From: Streptomyces sp. NBC_00459
Lineage (GTDB): Bacteria > Actinomycetota > Actinomycetes > Streptomycetales > Streptomycetaceae
Assembly: GCF_036013955.1 (NCBI RefSeq)
Contig: NZ_CP107903.1
Span: 6,944,001-7,008,000 of the forward strand
DNA: 64,000 nt
Reading direction: 5' to 3'
Shown: positions 18,641 to 27,570 of the stretch, piece by piece
How positions within the stretch are numbered: the stretch's first letter is position 1
Layout: each line of letters begins with the position of its first letter
The notes under the pieces: model-generated
What the model saw: only the letters and a program-made list of their open reading frames with translations
Databases searched by the model: none
What the model was told of the DNA's origin: nothing
Program-made: the position numbers and the translations under genes

Positions 18641-19579
18641 GTGGCGGACCGCGACCACCTGGAACTCGCCGAGGTCGAGGCCGGGGCCGAGGCGGATGCC
18701 GGGTCCCGCACCGCGGTGGACGCCGCCGCGCCGACGCGGGCCACCGCGGCGATCCCCGCCGTCTTCGTGGTCCTCTGGAGCAGCGCCTTCGTCGCGGCGG
18801 TCATCGGCACCGACGCCGCCCCGCCCCTGCTCCTGACGTTCTCCCGCTTCGCCGTCGCCGGTGTCCTGCTGGCGATCGTCGCCCTGGCCGCCAAGGTGCC
18901 CTGGCCCAGGGGCCGGATGCTGCTCCATGTGATCGTCGTCGGTCTGCTGATGCAGGCGGTGCAGTTCGGCGCCTTCTACACGGCCATCGGCGCGGGCCTG
19001 CCCGGCGGTGTCGTCGCGCTCGTCCAGGGCTTCAACCCCGTACTCATCGCCCTGCTGGCCGGGTTCCTGCTGGGTGAGGAGATCACCGGGAGGCAGTGGC
19101 TCGGCTTCGCCATCGGTGGCGCGGGGGTCGCGCTCGCCGTCGCCGGGGCGTTGCACTTCTCCACCGGAGCCATCGTGCTGTCCTTCGTCGGTCTGCTCGG
19201 CCTGAGCGTCGGCACGGTCTACCAGAAGCGCTACACGCAGGGCGTGGACGTCCGCAGCGGTACCGCCGTGCACTTCCTCGCGGGCGCCCCGGTGATGGGC
19301 GTGCTGACCCTGACCCTGGAGGACCCCGAGGTCACCGACTGGGGTGCCTTCGGCGGCGCGCTGGCCTGGATCGTGCTGATCAACTCGGTGGGCACGTTCC
19401 TGCTGCTCAACTTCATGCTCAAGAAGCAGAGCGCCAGCCGCGTCGGCACCCTCTTCTTTCTGACCCCGGCCGTCACCGCCCTGCTCGCCTGGATCGTCAT
19501 CGGCCAGACGCTGAGCCTGTCGGCGATCATCGGCCTGCTCCTGGGCGGCGCCGGCGTACTGCTCGCGGCCCGCAAATAG
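18641..19579 (+). CDS. EamA/DMT-family transporter
   Basis: A 312-aa membrane protein with ten predicted helices in two EamA repeats (about residues 38-165 and 175-310). The marker FVVLWSSAFVAAVIGTDAAPP is near the start, and the end is LGGAGVLLAARK. The family exports amino acids or other small metabolites; the substrate is unknown. GTG at 18641 follows GGGGG with good spacing. The N-terminus carries an unusual acidic cytoplasmic extension of about 35 residues. The gene is divergent from the CGNR regulator. Confidence 0.92.
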   Translation: MADRDHLELAEVEAGAEADAGSRTAVDAAAPTRATAAIPAVFVVLWSSAFVAAVIGTDAAPPLLLTFSRFAVAGVLLAIVALAAKVPWPRGRMLLHVIVVGLLMQAVQFGAFYTAIGAGLPGGVVALVQGFNPVLIALLAGFLLGEEITGRQWLGFAIGGAGVALAVAGALHFSTGAIVLSFVGLLGLSVGTVYQKRYTQGVDVRSGTAVHFLAGAPVMGVLTLTLEDPEVTDWGAFGGALAWIVLINSVGTFLLLNFMLKKQSASRVGTLFFLTPAVTALLAWIVIGQTLSLSAIIGLLLGGAGVLLAARK

Positions 19580-19819
19580 CGCGGGCGGCAACGGGGTTGC
19601 CTTCTTCGTCCAGGCTCCTCAGGGCGGCGTTCGCCCAGGGAGCCGCCTCTTCGCCGACGGCACGAAGGCCGCGGCGCGGCGCGTCCCGCACGACGAACTG
19701 CCGGGCCCCGCCGGTCCAGGTGCCGCAACACGGGATGCGCGCACCTCACACGGACGAGGCGGGGCCGGAAAGGACTCGGCCGTGGGCGGGTCACCGGGGC
19801 GCCGTAGAATCACGGCACC
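19580..19819 (+). other. Intergenic region before the cysteine desulfurase
   Basis: In this 240-bp stretch I see no gene. A good -10-like TAGAAT (19805-19810) lies 9 bases before the ATG of the next gene, with no clear -35 and no ribosome site. Confidence 0.45.
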
Positions 19820-20983
19820 ATGGCATACCTCGACCACGCCGCGACCACCCCGATGCTTCCGGAGGCGGTCGAGGCAATGACCGCGCAACTGGGCGTCACC
19901 GGTAACGCCTCCTCACTCCACGCGGCCGGCCGCAGGGCCAGGCGCACGGTCGAGGAGGCTCGGGAGACGCTCGCCGAGTCGCTCGGCGCCCGGCCCAGCG
20001 AGGTCGTGTTCACCTCCGGCGGCACCGAGGCCGACAACCTCGCCGTCAAGGGGCTGTACTGGTCCCGCCGGGACGCCGATCCGGCCCGCGTCCGCGTTCT
20101 CGCCAGCCCCGTCGAGCACCACGCCGTCCTGGACGCCGTGCACTGGCTCGGTGAGCACGAGGGTGCCGTCGTCGAATACCTCCCCGTCGACCCGCACGGC
20201 CGGGTCCACCCCGACGCCCTGCGCGAGGCCATCGCCCGCGACCCCGGCAGTGTGGCGCTGGCCACCGTGATGTGGGCCAACAACGAGATCGGCACGATCA
20301 TGCCGGTCCGTGAACTCGCCGACGTGGCACGCGAGTTCGACGTTCCCCTGCATGCCGACGCCGTGCAGGCCTTCGGCCAGGTGCCCGTCTCCTTCGCGGA
20401 CTCCGGGCTCGCCGCGATGACCGTCTCCGGCCACAAGGTCGGCGGACCGTACGGCATCGGCGCGCTGCTGCTGGGCCGCGAACACACCCCCGTACCGGTG
20501 CTGCACGGTGGCGGGCAGGAGCGGCATGTACGGTCCGGGACCCTCGATGTGCCGGCCGTCGCCTCCTTCGCGGTGGCCGGGCGCATCGCCGCCGAGCAGC
20601 AGGAGTGGTTCGCGCACGAGATCGGCGCCATGCGCGACTCCCTGATCGAGGAGGTGCGCAGGGTGGTGCCGGACGCCGTGCTCGGCGGTGACCCGGTCGA
20701 CCGGCTGCCCGCCAACGCGCACTTCACCTTCCCCGGCTGCGAGGGCGACTCCCTGCTGCTGCTCCTGGACGCCCAGGGCATCGAGTGCTCGACGGGATCC
20801 GCCTGTACGGCCGGTGTGGCCCAGCCCAGCCATGTCCTCCTGGCCACCGGCACGGCCCCCGACCTGGCCCGCGGCACCCTCCGCTTCTCCTTCGGCCACA
20901 CCTCCGTACAGGCGGACGTGGAGGCGGTGTCGAAGGCGATCGGCCCCGTGGTGGAACGGGCCAGGGCGGCCGGGCTCAGCTGA
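19820..20983 (+). CDS. Cysteine desulfurase (IscS/NifS type)
   Basis: PLP enzyme that removes sulfur from cysteine and passes it on as a persulfide. The 387-aa protein has the PLP lysine at residue 206 in SGHKVGGPYG, the cofactor-stacking SPVEHHAVLD region and the catalytic cysteine Cys329 in GSACTAG. The active-site loop is short, as in group I (IscS) enzymes. mnmA lies 2.6 kb downstream, so its likely partner is MnmA in tRNA 2-thiouridine synthesis; in other actinobacteria the pair is adjacent. There is no isc scaffold gene nearby. The TAGAAT hexamer 9 bases before ATG suggests a very short leader. Confidence 0.95.
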   Translation: MAYLDHAATTPMLPEAVEAMTAQLGVTGNASSLHAAGRRARRTVEEARETLAESLGARPSEVVFTSGGTEADNLAVKGLYWSRRDADPARVRVLASPVEHHAVLDAVHWLGEHEGAVVEYLPVDPHGRVHPDALREAIARDPGSVALATVMWANNEIGTIMPVRELADVAREFDVPLHADAVQAFGQVPVSFADSGLAAMTVSGHKVGGPYGIGALLLGREHTPVPVLHGGGQERHVRSGTLDVPAVASFAVAGRIAAEQQEWFAHEIGAMRDSLIEEVRRVVPDAVLGGDPVDRLPANAHFTFPGCEGDSLLLLLDAQGIECSTGSACTAGVAQPSHVLLATGTAPDLARGTLRFSFGHTSVQADVEAVSKAIGPVVERARAAGLS

Positions 20984-21046
20984 CCGAGGGGGCTTCGGCC
21001 GCGGGTGCGTCCGTCGGGCGGCGTCGCCAGGGCTCTGCCGGGCCCC

Positions 21047-21089
21047 GGCAGGCTGTCGGCGGGAGCGGAACCGCCGACGACAGCCTGCC
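21047..21089. terminator. Bidirectional terminator-like hairpin
   Basis: GGCAGGCTG plus TCGGCGG (21047-21062) pairs with CCGCCGA plus CAGCCTGCC (21071-21089), with a 3-base bulge and an 8-base loop. It lies between the convergent cysteine desulfurase and multicopper oxidase genes. Confidence 0.75.
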
Positions 21090-21108
21090 TTCGGGCCGCG
21101 GGCATCGG

Positions 21109-22584
21109 TCAGCTGTCCATCACCATGAGGGCGGCCATCATGCCCTCGTCCTCGTGTTGCAGCAGATGGCAGTGGAGCATGTACATGTACGTGTCGTCGG
21201 TGAAGTCGGTGAACTTCATCGCGATCTTGATGGAGCCGCCGCCGACCACCTCGTAGGTGTCGAACCAGCCCAGGTCGGTGCCGGTGGGCGCGACTCCGTT
21301 GATCTCGATCAGCTGGAACGGCACGTCGTGCAGATGGAAGGAGTGTTCCAGCTGGGTGGCGTTGGTGACCGTCCAGATCTCCTCGGCGTCGAGAGTGGTC
21401 ATGATCGTCGCCATCGACTCCATGGTGGTGCCGGCCGAGCCGTTGATGAGCATCGTGGTGCCCCGCTGCCCGAGGGTGATCGTGCGGGCGGTGAAGTCGG
21501 TCGTGTCGTACCGGGTGATCGTGTTGAGCGAGCTCGGCAGGTCGGCGGGGGTGTCGGAGGCGTCCGGCGTGACGGTCAGGAAGTTGTACGTGCCGCTGCC
21601 GCCGCGCACCCAGCCGGTGGTGACGACGGTCTGCAGGGTCACCGCGTCGCTGAGGTCGAGCACGAACTCGGCGCGGGCGCCCGCCACCAGCCGGATGGAG
21701 GTCACCTCGGCGGCCGTGGTCAGGTACCCCTGGTCGGTGGCGATCTGGGTGAGGGTCCCGCCGTCGCTGCGCTGGATGGTCATGATGTCGGAGGGGGAGG
21801 CGTTGAGCACCCGGAACCGCGTACGGGTCTTGGTGGCCGTGAAGTTGAGGGTGGTGGCGTCGACGTTGGTGCCGTTGCACAGCACCGGATAGACCAGGCC
21901 GGAGGTGAGGTAGCCGGTCAGGTCGTACTTGACGTCGCCCGAGGTGCTGGAGGCCAGGCACTGCAGGATCAGCGGGATGTCGTCGACGCCGTACTCGCTC
22001 GGCAGCGCGGCCGAGGCGTCCGAGTCGTCCTCGACGATGATCATCCCGGCCAGGCCGTGGACGACCTGCTCGGCCGTGGTGCCCAGGGCGTGCGGGTGGT
22101 ACCAGAGGGTCTTGGCCTCGTCCTTGATCTCGAAGGTCGGGGACCAGGTCTCGCCGTCGGCGAAGGCGTTCTGCGGGCCGCCGTCCATCTTGGGCGGGAT
22201 GTGGGCGCCGTGGAAGTGGACGGTGGTGTCGGCGCCGAGGTCGTTGGTGATGTTCAGCAGGACGGTGCTGCCGTTGGTCCACTTCATGGTCGGCCCGAGG
22301 TACGACCCGTTGTAGCCGGCCGACGTGCTGCTGACGCCGCTGACCACCTCGTGAGTCCCGGTCTGCGCGGTCAGGGTGAAGGTGGTGGTGCCGTCGGACG
22401 TGGTGCCCTCCAGCAGGTCCGGGATGTTCAGGGTGTTGTCGGCCGCCGCGGCCTTGAAGGTGTTGCCGTCGGTCAGCAGGGCGAAGGTCGCCCCTGCCGC
22501 GCCGACGGCCGCCAGTCCCGCCGCCCCTGCCATTCCGCCGAGAAACTTCCGCCGGTGCAGGCCCTTGCTCTTCGTTTCGCTCAT
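21109..22584 (-). CDS. Tat-exported multicopper oxidase (CotA/bilirubin-oxidase-like)
   Basis: Exported copper enzyme of 491 aa that couples substrate oxidation to reduction of oxygen to water. The twin-arginine signal is HRRKFLGG at residues 10-17, followed by an Ala-rich core. All copper motifs are intact: HFHGAH (HxH at 123-125), WYHPHALG (163-165), HSFHLH near residue 430, and HCHLLQHEDEGM at 471-482, with Cys472 as the type 1 ligand and Met482 as the axial one. The substrate is unknown; a phenol, bilirubin or metal ion are all possible. The start at 22584 excludes 20 upstream residues. It sits, with an amidase gene, between the desulfurase and mnmA. Confidence 0.94.
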   Translation of the reverse strand: MSETKSKGLHRRKFLGGMAGAAGLAAVGAAGATFALLTDGNTFKAAAADNTLNIPDLLEGTTSDGTTTFTLTAQTGTHEVVSGVSSTSAGYNGSYLGPTMKWTNGSTVLLNITNDLGADTTVHFHGAHIPPKMDGGPQNAFADGETWSPTFEIKDEAKTLWYHPHALGTTAEQVVHGLAGMIIVEDDSDASAALPSEYGVDDIPLILQCLASSTSGDVKYDLTGYLTSGLVYPVLCNGTNVDATTLNFTATKTRTRFRVLNASPSDIMTIQRSDGGTLTQIATDQGYLTTAAEVTSIRLVAGARAEFVLDLSDAVTLQTVVTTGWVRGGSGTYNFLTVTPDASDTPADLPSSLNTITRYDTTDFTARTITLGQRGTTMLINGSAGTTMESMATIMTTLDAEEIWTVTNATQLEHSFHLHDVPFQLIEINGVAPTGTDLGWFDTYEVVGGGSIKIAMKFTDFTDDTYMYMLHCHLLQHEDEGMMAALMVMDS

Positions 22585-22808
22585 GGCAGCGGAGCTTTGG
22601 GCTAAGGGCTGTGTAAAGACTGAGGCGAACTTTGGAAGTCCCACGAGAACCTGTGGAAACCGGGAGCGCCTACCTGATCCTCAACTCCGTAAGAGCGAAG
22701 GCGAGTTGGCGTCGCGCAGGTCAGGATCGGGGGACGGGACACTTCGGGCGGCCGGCGCTCATCAATCGCTCATGATCCCTGTGGCTGTGACATGCATCAC
22801 GTTGATCT

Positions 22809-23546
22809 TCAGGTGGCGGTGGTGGAAGCGTCCTCGACGAGCCGCAGGTACTTCTTCCAGTCCCAGCCCTTCCCGGGATCGGTGTGGTCCGTGCCCGGCA
22901 CCTCCACATGCCCGATGATGTGCTCCCGGTCGACGGGTATGCCGTACCGCGCGCAGACCCTGGCCGTCAGCCGCGCCGAGGCGGCGTACATCGCGTCCGT
23001 GAAGTCCTCGGGCTTCTCCACGAAACCCTCGTGCTCGATGCCGACGCTCCGCTCGTTGTACTCCCGGTTGCCCGCGTGGAACGCCACGTCCAGCTCGCGG
23101 ATCATCTGGGTGACCCGCCCGTCCCTGCGGACGATGTAGTGCGCCGCCGCGCCGTGCGCCGGGTCCTGGAAGACCTTCACCGCGCTCGCGTAGCCGCCCT
23201 GTGTGACATGGATGATCACCCGGTCCACGCCGTAGTCGTCGGGCCGGTCCGCCATCCGCCAGTTCGCCGACGAGGCCGCCACCCAGCGCGCCCCCGCGTA
23301 GTCGACCTCGCCCTCCTTGCGCGGTTTCGCCACCCCGGGCACCCGCCACCACAGCCGGGCCAGCTCGTCCCGCGCGAGCACGCCCGTGGCGACGGCGGCC
23401 ACCGCCCCGCCGATGAGCAGGGCGCGCCGCCCGATCCGCCGGTCGCCGTCCCGCGGAGCCCGTCCGTGGCCCTCGCTCCGCAGCTGCCGGGGGACGTCCT
23501 GCGAAAGGCCGCGGCCGCTGTCCTGCCGAGCCTGTGTTTCCTCCAT
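22809..23546 (-). CDS. N-acetylmuramoyl-L-alanine amidase (amidase_2/PGRP type)
   Basis: Peptidoglycan amidase of 245 aa. A basic N-terminal segment ends in RRIGRRALLIGGAVAAVATGVLA (twin-arginine-like, residues about 35-57), so it is exported or anchored. The catalytic domain (about residues 85-240) has IIHVTQG (zinc His), AAHYIVRRDG, HAGNREYNERSVGIEHEG and HIIGHVEVPG...HTDPGKGWDW, which together give the amidase_2 zinc and catalytic residues. ATG at 23546 follows a GAGGAAAC-like site. It cuts the lactyl-peptide bond during wall turnover. It is divergent from mnmA with about 60 bp between starts. Confidence 0.93.
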   Translation of the reverse strand: MEETQARQDSGRGLSQDVPRQLRSEGHGRAPRDGDRRIGRRALLIGGAVAAVATGVLARDELARLWWRVPGVAKPRKEGEVDYAGARWVAASSANWRMADRPDDYGVDRVIIHVTQGGYASAVKVFQDPAHGAAAHYIVRRDGRVTQMIRELDVAFHAGNREYNERSVGIEHEGFVEKPEDFTDAMYAASARLTARVCARYGIPVDREHIIGHVEVPGTDHTDPGKGWDWKKYLRLVEDASTTAT

Positions 23547-23606
23547 GTCAGCGTGAACGGATACTCGCGCGCCCCGGTTCCCGGCGCCCCGTACCCTTGA
23601 AGGGTT

Positions 23607-24731
23607 ATGACTCACACCTCGCAGCAGCCCCTCCGCGTACTGGCCGCCATGTCCGGCGGCGTGGACTCCGCAGTAGCCGCCGCCCGCGCGGCGGAAGCCG
23701 GCCACGACGTGACGGGCGTCCACCTCGCCCTGTCCGCGAATCCGCAGTCCTTCCGCACGGGTGCGCGCGGCTGTTGCACCATCGAGGACTCCCGCGACGC
23801 CCGCCGCGCGGCCGACGTCATCGGCATCCCCTTCTACGTGTGGGACCTCGCCGACCGCTTCCGCGAGGACGTGGTGGACGACTTCGTCGCCGAGTACGAG
23901 GCGGGGCGCACCCCGAACCCGTGCCTGCGCTGCAACGAGAAGATCAAGTTCGCCGCGCTCCTCGACAAGGCCCTCGCCCTCGGCTTCGACGCGGTCTGCA
24001 CGGGCCACTACGCCCAGGTCGTCACCCTGGCCGACGGAACGCGCGAGCTGCACCGAGCCTCCGACATGGCCAAGGACCAGTCGTACGTCCTTGGGGTGCT
24101 CGACGACCGTCAGCTCGCCCACGCGATGTTCCCCCTCGGCGACACCCTCACCACGAAGGACGAGATCCGCGCGGAGGCCGAGCGGCGCGGCCTCGCGGTC
24201 GCCAAGAAGCCCGACTCGCACGACATCTGCTTCATCGCCGACGGCGACACCCAGGGCTTCCTCGCGAACCGCCTGGGCCGCGCCGAGGGCGACATCGTCG
24301 ACGAGTCCGGCGCGAAGATCGGCTCCCACGAGGGCGCGTACGGCTTCACCATCGGCCAGCGCAAGGGCCTGCGCATCGGCACCCCGGCCGCCGACGGCAA
24401 GCCGCGCTACGTCCTCGACATCTCCCCGGTGAACAACACAGTGACGGTCGGCCCGGCCGCATCCCTCGACGTCGACGCCCTCACCGCGATCAGGCCCCGC
24501 TGGTGCGGAGCCGCCCCCACCGGCCCCGGCACCTACACCGCCCAGCTGCGCGCGCACGGCGGCGAGACCGAGGTGAGCGCCGAACTGGTCGACGGCACAC
24601 TGGAAGTCACGTTCACCGAGCCCGTGCGCGGGGTGGCGCCGGGCCAGGCGATCGTCCTGTACGACGGCACACGCGTCGTCGGCTCGGCGACGATCGCCAC
24701 GACGAACCGGGCCGCGGCGGGCGTGGTCTGA
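23607..24731 (+). CDS. mnmA: tRNA-specific 2-thiouridylase
   Basis: Cytosolic enzyme that thiolates U34 of Lys, Glu and Gln tRNAs, using ATP and persulfide sulfur. The 374-aa protein has the PP-loop SGGVDS at residues 16-21, the first catalytic cysteine in TPNPCLRC (Cys106) and the second in HDICFI (Cys208). The C-terminal beta-barrel domain ends GSATI. ATG at 23607 follows GAAGGG. The sulfur source is likely the desulfurase at 19820. A 28-bp perfect palindrome follows the gene. Confidence 0.97.
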   Translation: MTHTSQQPLRVLAAMSGGVDSAVAAARAAEAGHDVTGVHLALSANPQSFRTGARGCCTIEDSRDARRAADVIGIPFYVWDLADRFREDVVDDFVAEYEAGRTPNPCLRCNEKIKFAALLDKALALGFDAVCTGHYAQVVTLADGTRELHRASDMAKDQSYVLGVLDDRQLAHAMFPLGDTLTTKDEIRAEAERRGLAVAKKPDSHDICFIADGDTQGFLANRLGRAEGDIVDESGAKIGSHEGAYGFTIGQRKGLRIGTPAADGKPRYVLDISPVNNTVTVGPAASLDVDALTAIRPRWCGAAPTGPGTYTAQLRAHGGETEVSAELVDGTLEVTFTEPVRGVAPGQAIVLYDGTRVVGSATIATTNRAAAGVV

Positions 24732-24752
24732 GCCGCCGTACCGACGACTGCC

Positions 24753-24780
24753 GGCCGCCGGGGCCGCGGCCCCGGCGGCC
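24753..24780. terminator. Perfect 28-bp palindrome between convergent genes
   Basis: GGCCGCCGGGGCCG is followed directly by its exact reverse complement (24753-24780), so it forms a strong GC hairpin in either transcript. It lies 21 bp after the mnmA stop and abuts the stop codon of the DUF427 gene. It is probably a bidirectional terminator. Confidence 0.75.
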
Positions 24781-25103
24781 TACCGGGTCTCGACCTCGTA
24801 GAAGCAGAGGTGGTCCTTTATCCGGGCCACCTCCGGCTTCGGATCGGGGTACGCCCAGACGAGGTCGGTGGCGTCCGGGAGGGACCAGTAGGACGCCGTG
24901 CCCTTGAAGGGGCAGTAGGTGTGGGTCTCGGAGGGAGTCAGCAGGTCGAGCCGGACGTCCTCGGCAGGGATGTAGTAGCGCGGTGGACAGCCCGTCTCGT
25001 GGAGTACGAGGGCGCGCCCGCTCTCGGCGAGCACCTGGCCGCCGTGGACGGCCCGTACGCGGTCGGCGGTCTGCTCGATGGTGATCGTGTGTCCTTCGGT
25101 CAT
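24780..25103 (-). CDS. DUF427 domain protein
   Basis: Small cytoplasmic protein of 107 aa, a single DUF427 domain. The family pattern is clear: VRAVHGGQVLAESGRALVL, then PPRYYIPAEDV, the conserved HTYCPFKGTASYWS and the end VARIKDHLCFYE. The molecular function is unknown; the fold is small and all-beta. ATG at 25103 is the natural family start, although no ribosome site is seen. It is divergent from the LOG-type gene by 60 bp. Confidence 0.92.
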   Translation of the reverse strand: MTEGHTITIEQTADRVRAVHGGQVLAESGRALVLHETGCPPRYYIPAEDVRLDLLTPSETHTYCPFKGTASYWSLPDATDLVWAYPDPKPEVARIKDHLCFYEVETR

Positions 25104-25163
25104 GTCTGAGGAGCGTTCACGGAGCCCGGGTTGTTCCGGATCCGCCCGCGTACGGTGGACAGC

Positions 25164-25703
25164 ATGAACATCTGTGTCTTCCTCTCCGCCGCCGACCTGG
25201 ACGACCGATACACGCGCCCCGCGCGGGAGTTCGCGAAACTGCTCGGCAAGGGCGGGCACACCCTGGTCTGGGGCGGCTCGGACGTGGGCCTGATGAAGGT
25301 GGTCGCGGACGGGGTCCAGGAGGCGGGCGGCCGACTGCTGGGCGTCTCGGTGGACTTTCTCGCGGCGAAGGCACGGCCGGGCGCCGACGAGATGGTGATC
25401 GCACGGGATCTCGGGGAACGCAAGCGGCTCCTGCTGGAGAAGGCCGACGCCGTCGTGATCATGGTCGGCGGCACCGGAACGCTCGACGAGGCGACGGAGA
25501 TCCTGGAGCTGAAGAAGCACGGCAGGACGGACATGCCGGTGGTGCTGCTGAACACGGCCGGCTTCTACGACGGCCTGAAGGAACAGTTCCGCCGTATGGA
25601 GACCGAGGGATTCCTGCCCCGCCCGCTCACCGACCTGGTGTTCTTCGCGGAGGAGCCGGTCGGGGCGCTGGCGTACCTGGAGGAGAGCCGGGGAGTGGTG
25701 TGA
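25164..25703 (+). CDS. LOG family protein (Rossmann-like nucleotide-binding)
   Basis: The 179-aa cytoplasmic protein resembles the lonely-guy/lysine-decarboxylase-like family. It has LVWGGSDVGLMKVVADG near the start, DLGERKRLLLEKADAVVIM and VGGTGTLDEATEILEL. Plant LOG enzymes release cytokinin bases from their monophosphates; the motif there is PGGxGTxxE, and here the Pro is Val and the Glu/Asp pair is shifted (DE), so the activity is uncertain. TACGGT lies 7 bases before ATG 25164 with only a weak GGTGGA site, which suggests a leaderless start. Confidence 0.87.
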   Translation: MNICVFLSAADLDDRYTRPAREFAKLLGKGGHTLVWGGSDVGLMKVVADGVQEAGGRLLGVSVDFLAAKARPGADEMVIARDLGERKRLLLEKADAVVIMVGGTGTLDEATEILELKKHGRTDMPVVLLNTAGFYDGLKEQFRRMETEGFLPRPLTDLVFFAEEPVGALAYLEESRGVV

Positions 25704-25734
25704 CGGCCGTCCCCGTGATGCGAGCATGGCGGGC

Positions 25735-26424
25735 ATGGCTACTCATGTGATCACCGGGGCGGGTTCGGGCATCGGTGCGGCGGTCGCGAGGCGGCTGCAC
25801 GCGCGCGGGGACGAACTCGTGCTGCACGCGCGTGACGCGGGGCGGGCGAAGGAGTTGGCGGCGGAGTTTCCGGGGGCGAGGACCCTGGTGGGCGACCTGG
25901 CCGACCCGGATCGCCTCTCCTGGGCGTTCTCGCACCAGACGCTGCCGGACCGGGTGGACTCCCTGCTGCACATCGCGGGCGTGGTCGATCTGGGCCCGGT
26001 CGGCGACCTGACCCCCAAGACCTGGCGCCACCAGCTGAATGTCAACCTGATCGCCCCCGCCGAACTGACCCGACACTTCCTGCCCCAACTCCGGGCCTCC
26101 CAGGGCCAGGTGGTCTTCGTCAACTCCGGTGCGGGCCTGAACGCGAGCGCCAACTGGTCCGCGTACGCCGCGTCCAAGCACGGTCTCAAGGCCCTGGCGG
26201 ACTCGTTGCGCCAGGAGGAACACGGGGCCGGGGTGCGGGTGACGACGGTGTATCCGGGGCGGACGGCGAGCCCGATGCAGGCGAAGGTCCACCAGCAGGA
26301 GGGCAAGGAGTACGACCCGTCGAAGTGGATCGACCCCGAGTCGGTGGCGACGACGGTCCTGCTGACCCTGGACCTCCCCCGCGACGCGGAGATCAACGAC
26401 GTGACGGTACGCCCGGGCCGGTGA
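25735..26424 (+). CDS. Short-chain dehydrogenase/reductase
   Basis: NAD(P)-dependent oxidoreductase of 229 aa. The classical SDR marks are the coenzyme motif TGAGSGIG near the N-terminus, a DLAD acidic turn, the catalytic Ser region (VNSGAGLNA) and YAASK with the Tyr/Lys pair, then PGRTAS. Substrate unknown. Two in-frame ATGs (25726, 25735) differ by three residues; the second is used because it begins right before the first beta strand. An extragenic repeat follows the stop. Confidence 0.92.
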   Translation: MATHVITGAGSGIGAAVARRLHARGDELVLHARDAGRAKELAAEFPGARTLVGDLADPDRLSWAFSHQTLPDRVDSLLHIAGVVDLGPVGDLTPKTWRHQLNVNLIAPAELTRHFLPQLRASQGQVVFVNSGAGLNASANWSAYAASKHGLKALADSLRQEEHGAGVRVTTVYPGRTASPMQAKVHQQEGKEYDPSKWIDPESVATTVLLTLDLPRDAEINDVTVRPGR

Positions 26425-26428
26425 TTCT

Positions 26429-26490
26429 CAGCCCGTCCGGCGTTCGAGGACGAGCGCGTTCAGCGCGATGGGGGCTGGGGGCGCGGCCCT
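26429..26490 (+). repeat. Streptomyces extragenic repeat, copy A
   Basis: The core CAGCCCGTCCGGCG, then GAGGACGAG, then a CGCG-TTCAG-CGCG mini-hairpin and a G-rich tail, is a family I recognise as abundant between Streptomyces genes. A second copy lies in the opposite orientation at 57451-57523. The mini-hairpin arms differ between copies yet keep pairing. Confidence 0.75.
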
Positions 26491-26553
26491 CAGGGACGGG
26501 ACAGGATGGGACGGGTAGGGGCGGCGGGGGCGAAGAAACATAGGCTGCTCCAC

Positions 26554-27555
26554 GTGAACGCGAACCCCACCTTCGGCCCCGCCACCGGCATCGGTTCCCT
26601 GCCCGGCGGCGACGCCCGGGAAGCCGTCAAGGCGGCCACCGGGACCTTCGACGACTTCCCCTTCCTGCCCGAACTCCCCGCCCGCGGCCCCGGCGCCGAC
26701 ATGATCGGCCGCACCGCCGGAATGCTCGTCGAGATGTACGCGCGCGTGGAGCCCAGCGGCTGGCGCCTCGGGGACCGCCCGGGCCGGGACACCAAGCGGG
26801 CCCGTTCCTGGCTCGGCGAGGACCTCGACGCGCTGGAGGAGTTCACACAGGGGTACGAGGGACAGGTGAAGGTGCAGGCCGTGGGCCCCTGGACGCTCGC
26901 CGCCGCACTGGAACTCAGGAACGGCGAGCTGGCCCTCTCCGACCTCGGCGCCTGCCGCGACCTCGCCGGGTCCCTCGCCGAGGGCATCCGCCTGCACCTC
27001 GACGAACTGCGCCGCCGCATCCCCGGCGCCCAACTCGTCCTGCAACTCGACGAACCGTCCCTCATGGCCGTACTGCGCGGCCAGGTGAGGACCGCCAGCG
27101 GCTACCGCACCCACCGGATCCCCGACCGCCAGATCGCCGAGGCGACCCTTCGGGACGTCATCGGCGCGCACGACGACGGGCCCGTCGTCGTGCACTCCTG
27201 CGCGCCGGACGTCCCGTTCGCCTTCCTCCGCAGGGCCGGCGCCGCCGCCGTCTCCTTCGACTTCTCGCTCCTCACCGAGCGTGACGACGACGCGATCGGT
27301 GAGGCGGTGGAAGGCGGTACGCGGCTCTTCGCCGGTGTCGTACCCGGCACGGACGGCCCGTTGTCAGACCCTGCCGGTAGCGTCAGTGGTGTCAGAACGC
27401 TGTGGCGCAGGCTGGGGCTGCATCCGGGGCTTCTCGCGGAGGCGGTCACGGTCACTCCGTCGTGCGGACTCGCGGGCGCTTCCCCGCAGTACGCGTGGCA
27501 GGCGCTCGCCCACTGCGTCCAGGCGGCGAGATCACTCGCGGACAACCCAGAGTAA
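26554..27555 (+). CDS. MetE-like methionine synthase family protein (single-domain)
   Basis: The 333-aa protein resembles only the C-terminal catalytic half of cobalamin-independent methionine synthase (full MetE is about 770 aa). It has TGIGSLPG at the start, QLDEPSL (164-170), zinc ligands His214 and Cys216 in VHSCAPDV, and Cys304 in TPSCGLAG. It may therefore be a methyltransferase that acts on a methyl donor other than folate, as in short archaeal and actinobacterial MetE homologues; substrate unknown. GTG at 26554 is preferred: TAGGCT lies 7 bases upstream and no ribosome site exists. The ligA gene starts 15 bp after its stop. Confidence 0.88.
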   Translation: MNANPTFGPATGIGSLPGGDAREAVKAATGTFDDFPFLPELPARGPGADMIGRTAGMLVEMYARVEPSGWRLGDRPGRDTKRARSWLGEDLDALEEFTQGYEGQVKVQAVGPWTLAAALELRNGELALSDLGACRDLAGSLAEGIRLHLDELRRRIPGAQLVLQLDEPSLMAVLRGQVRTASGYRTHRIPDRQIAEATLRDVIGAHDDGPVVVHSCAPDVPFAFLRRAGAAAVSFDFSLLTERDDDAIGEAVEGGTRLFAGVVPGTDGPLSDPAGSVSGVRTLWRRLGLHPGLLAEAVTVTPSCGLAGASPQYAWQALAHCVQAARSLADNPE

Positions 27556-27570
27556 CGGGAGGACAATACG

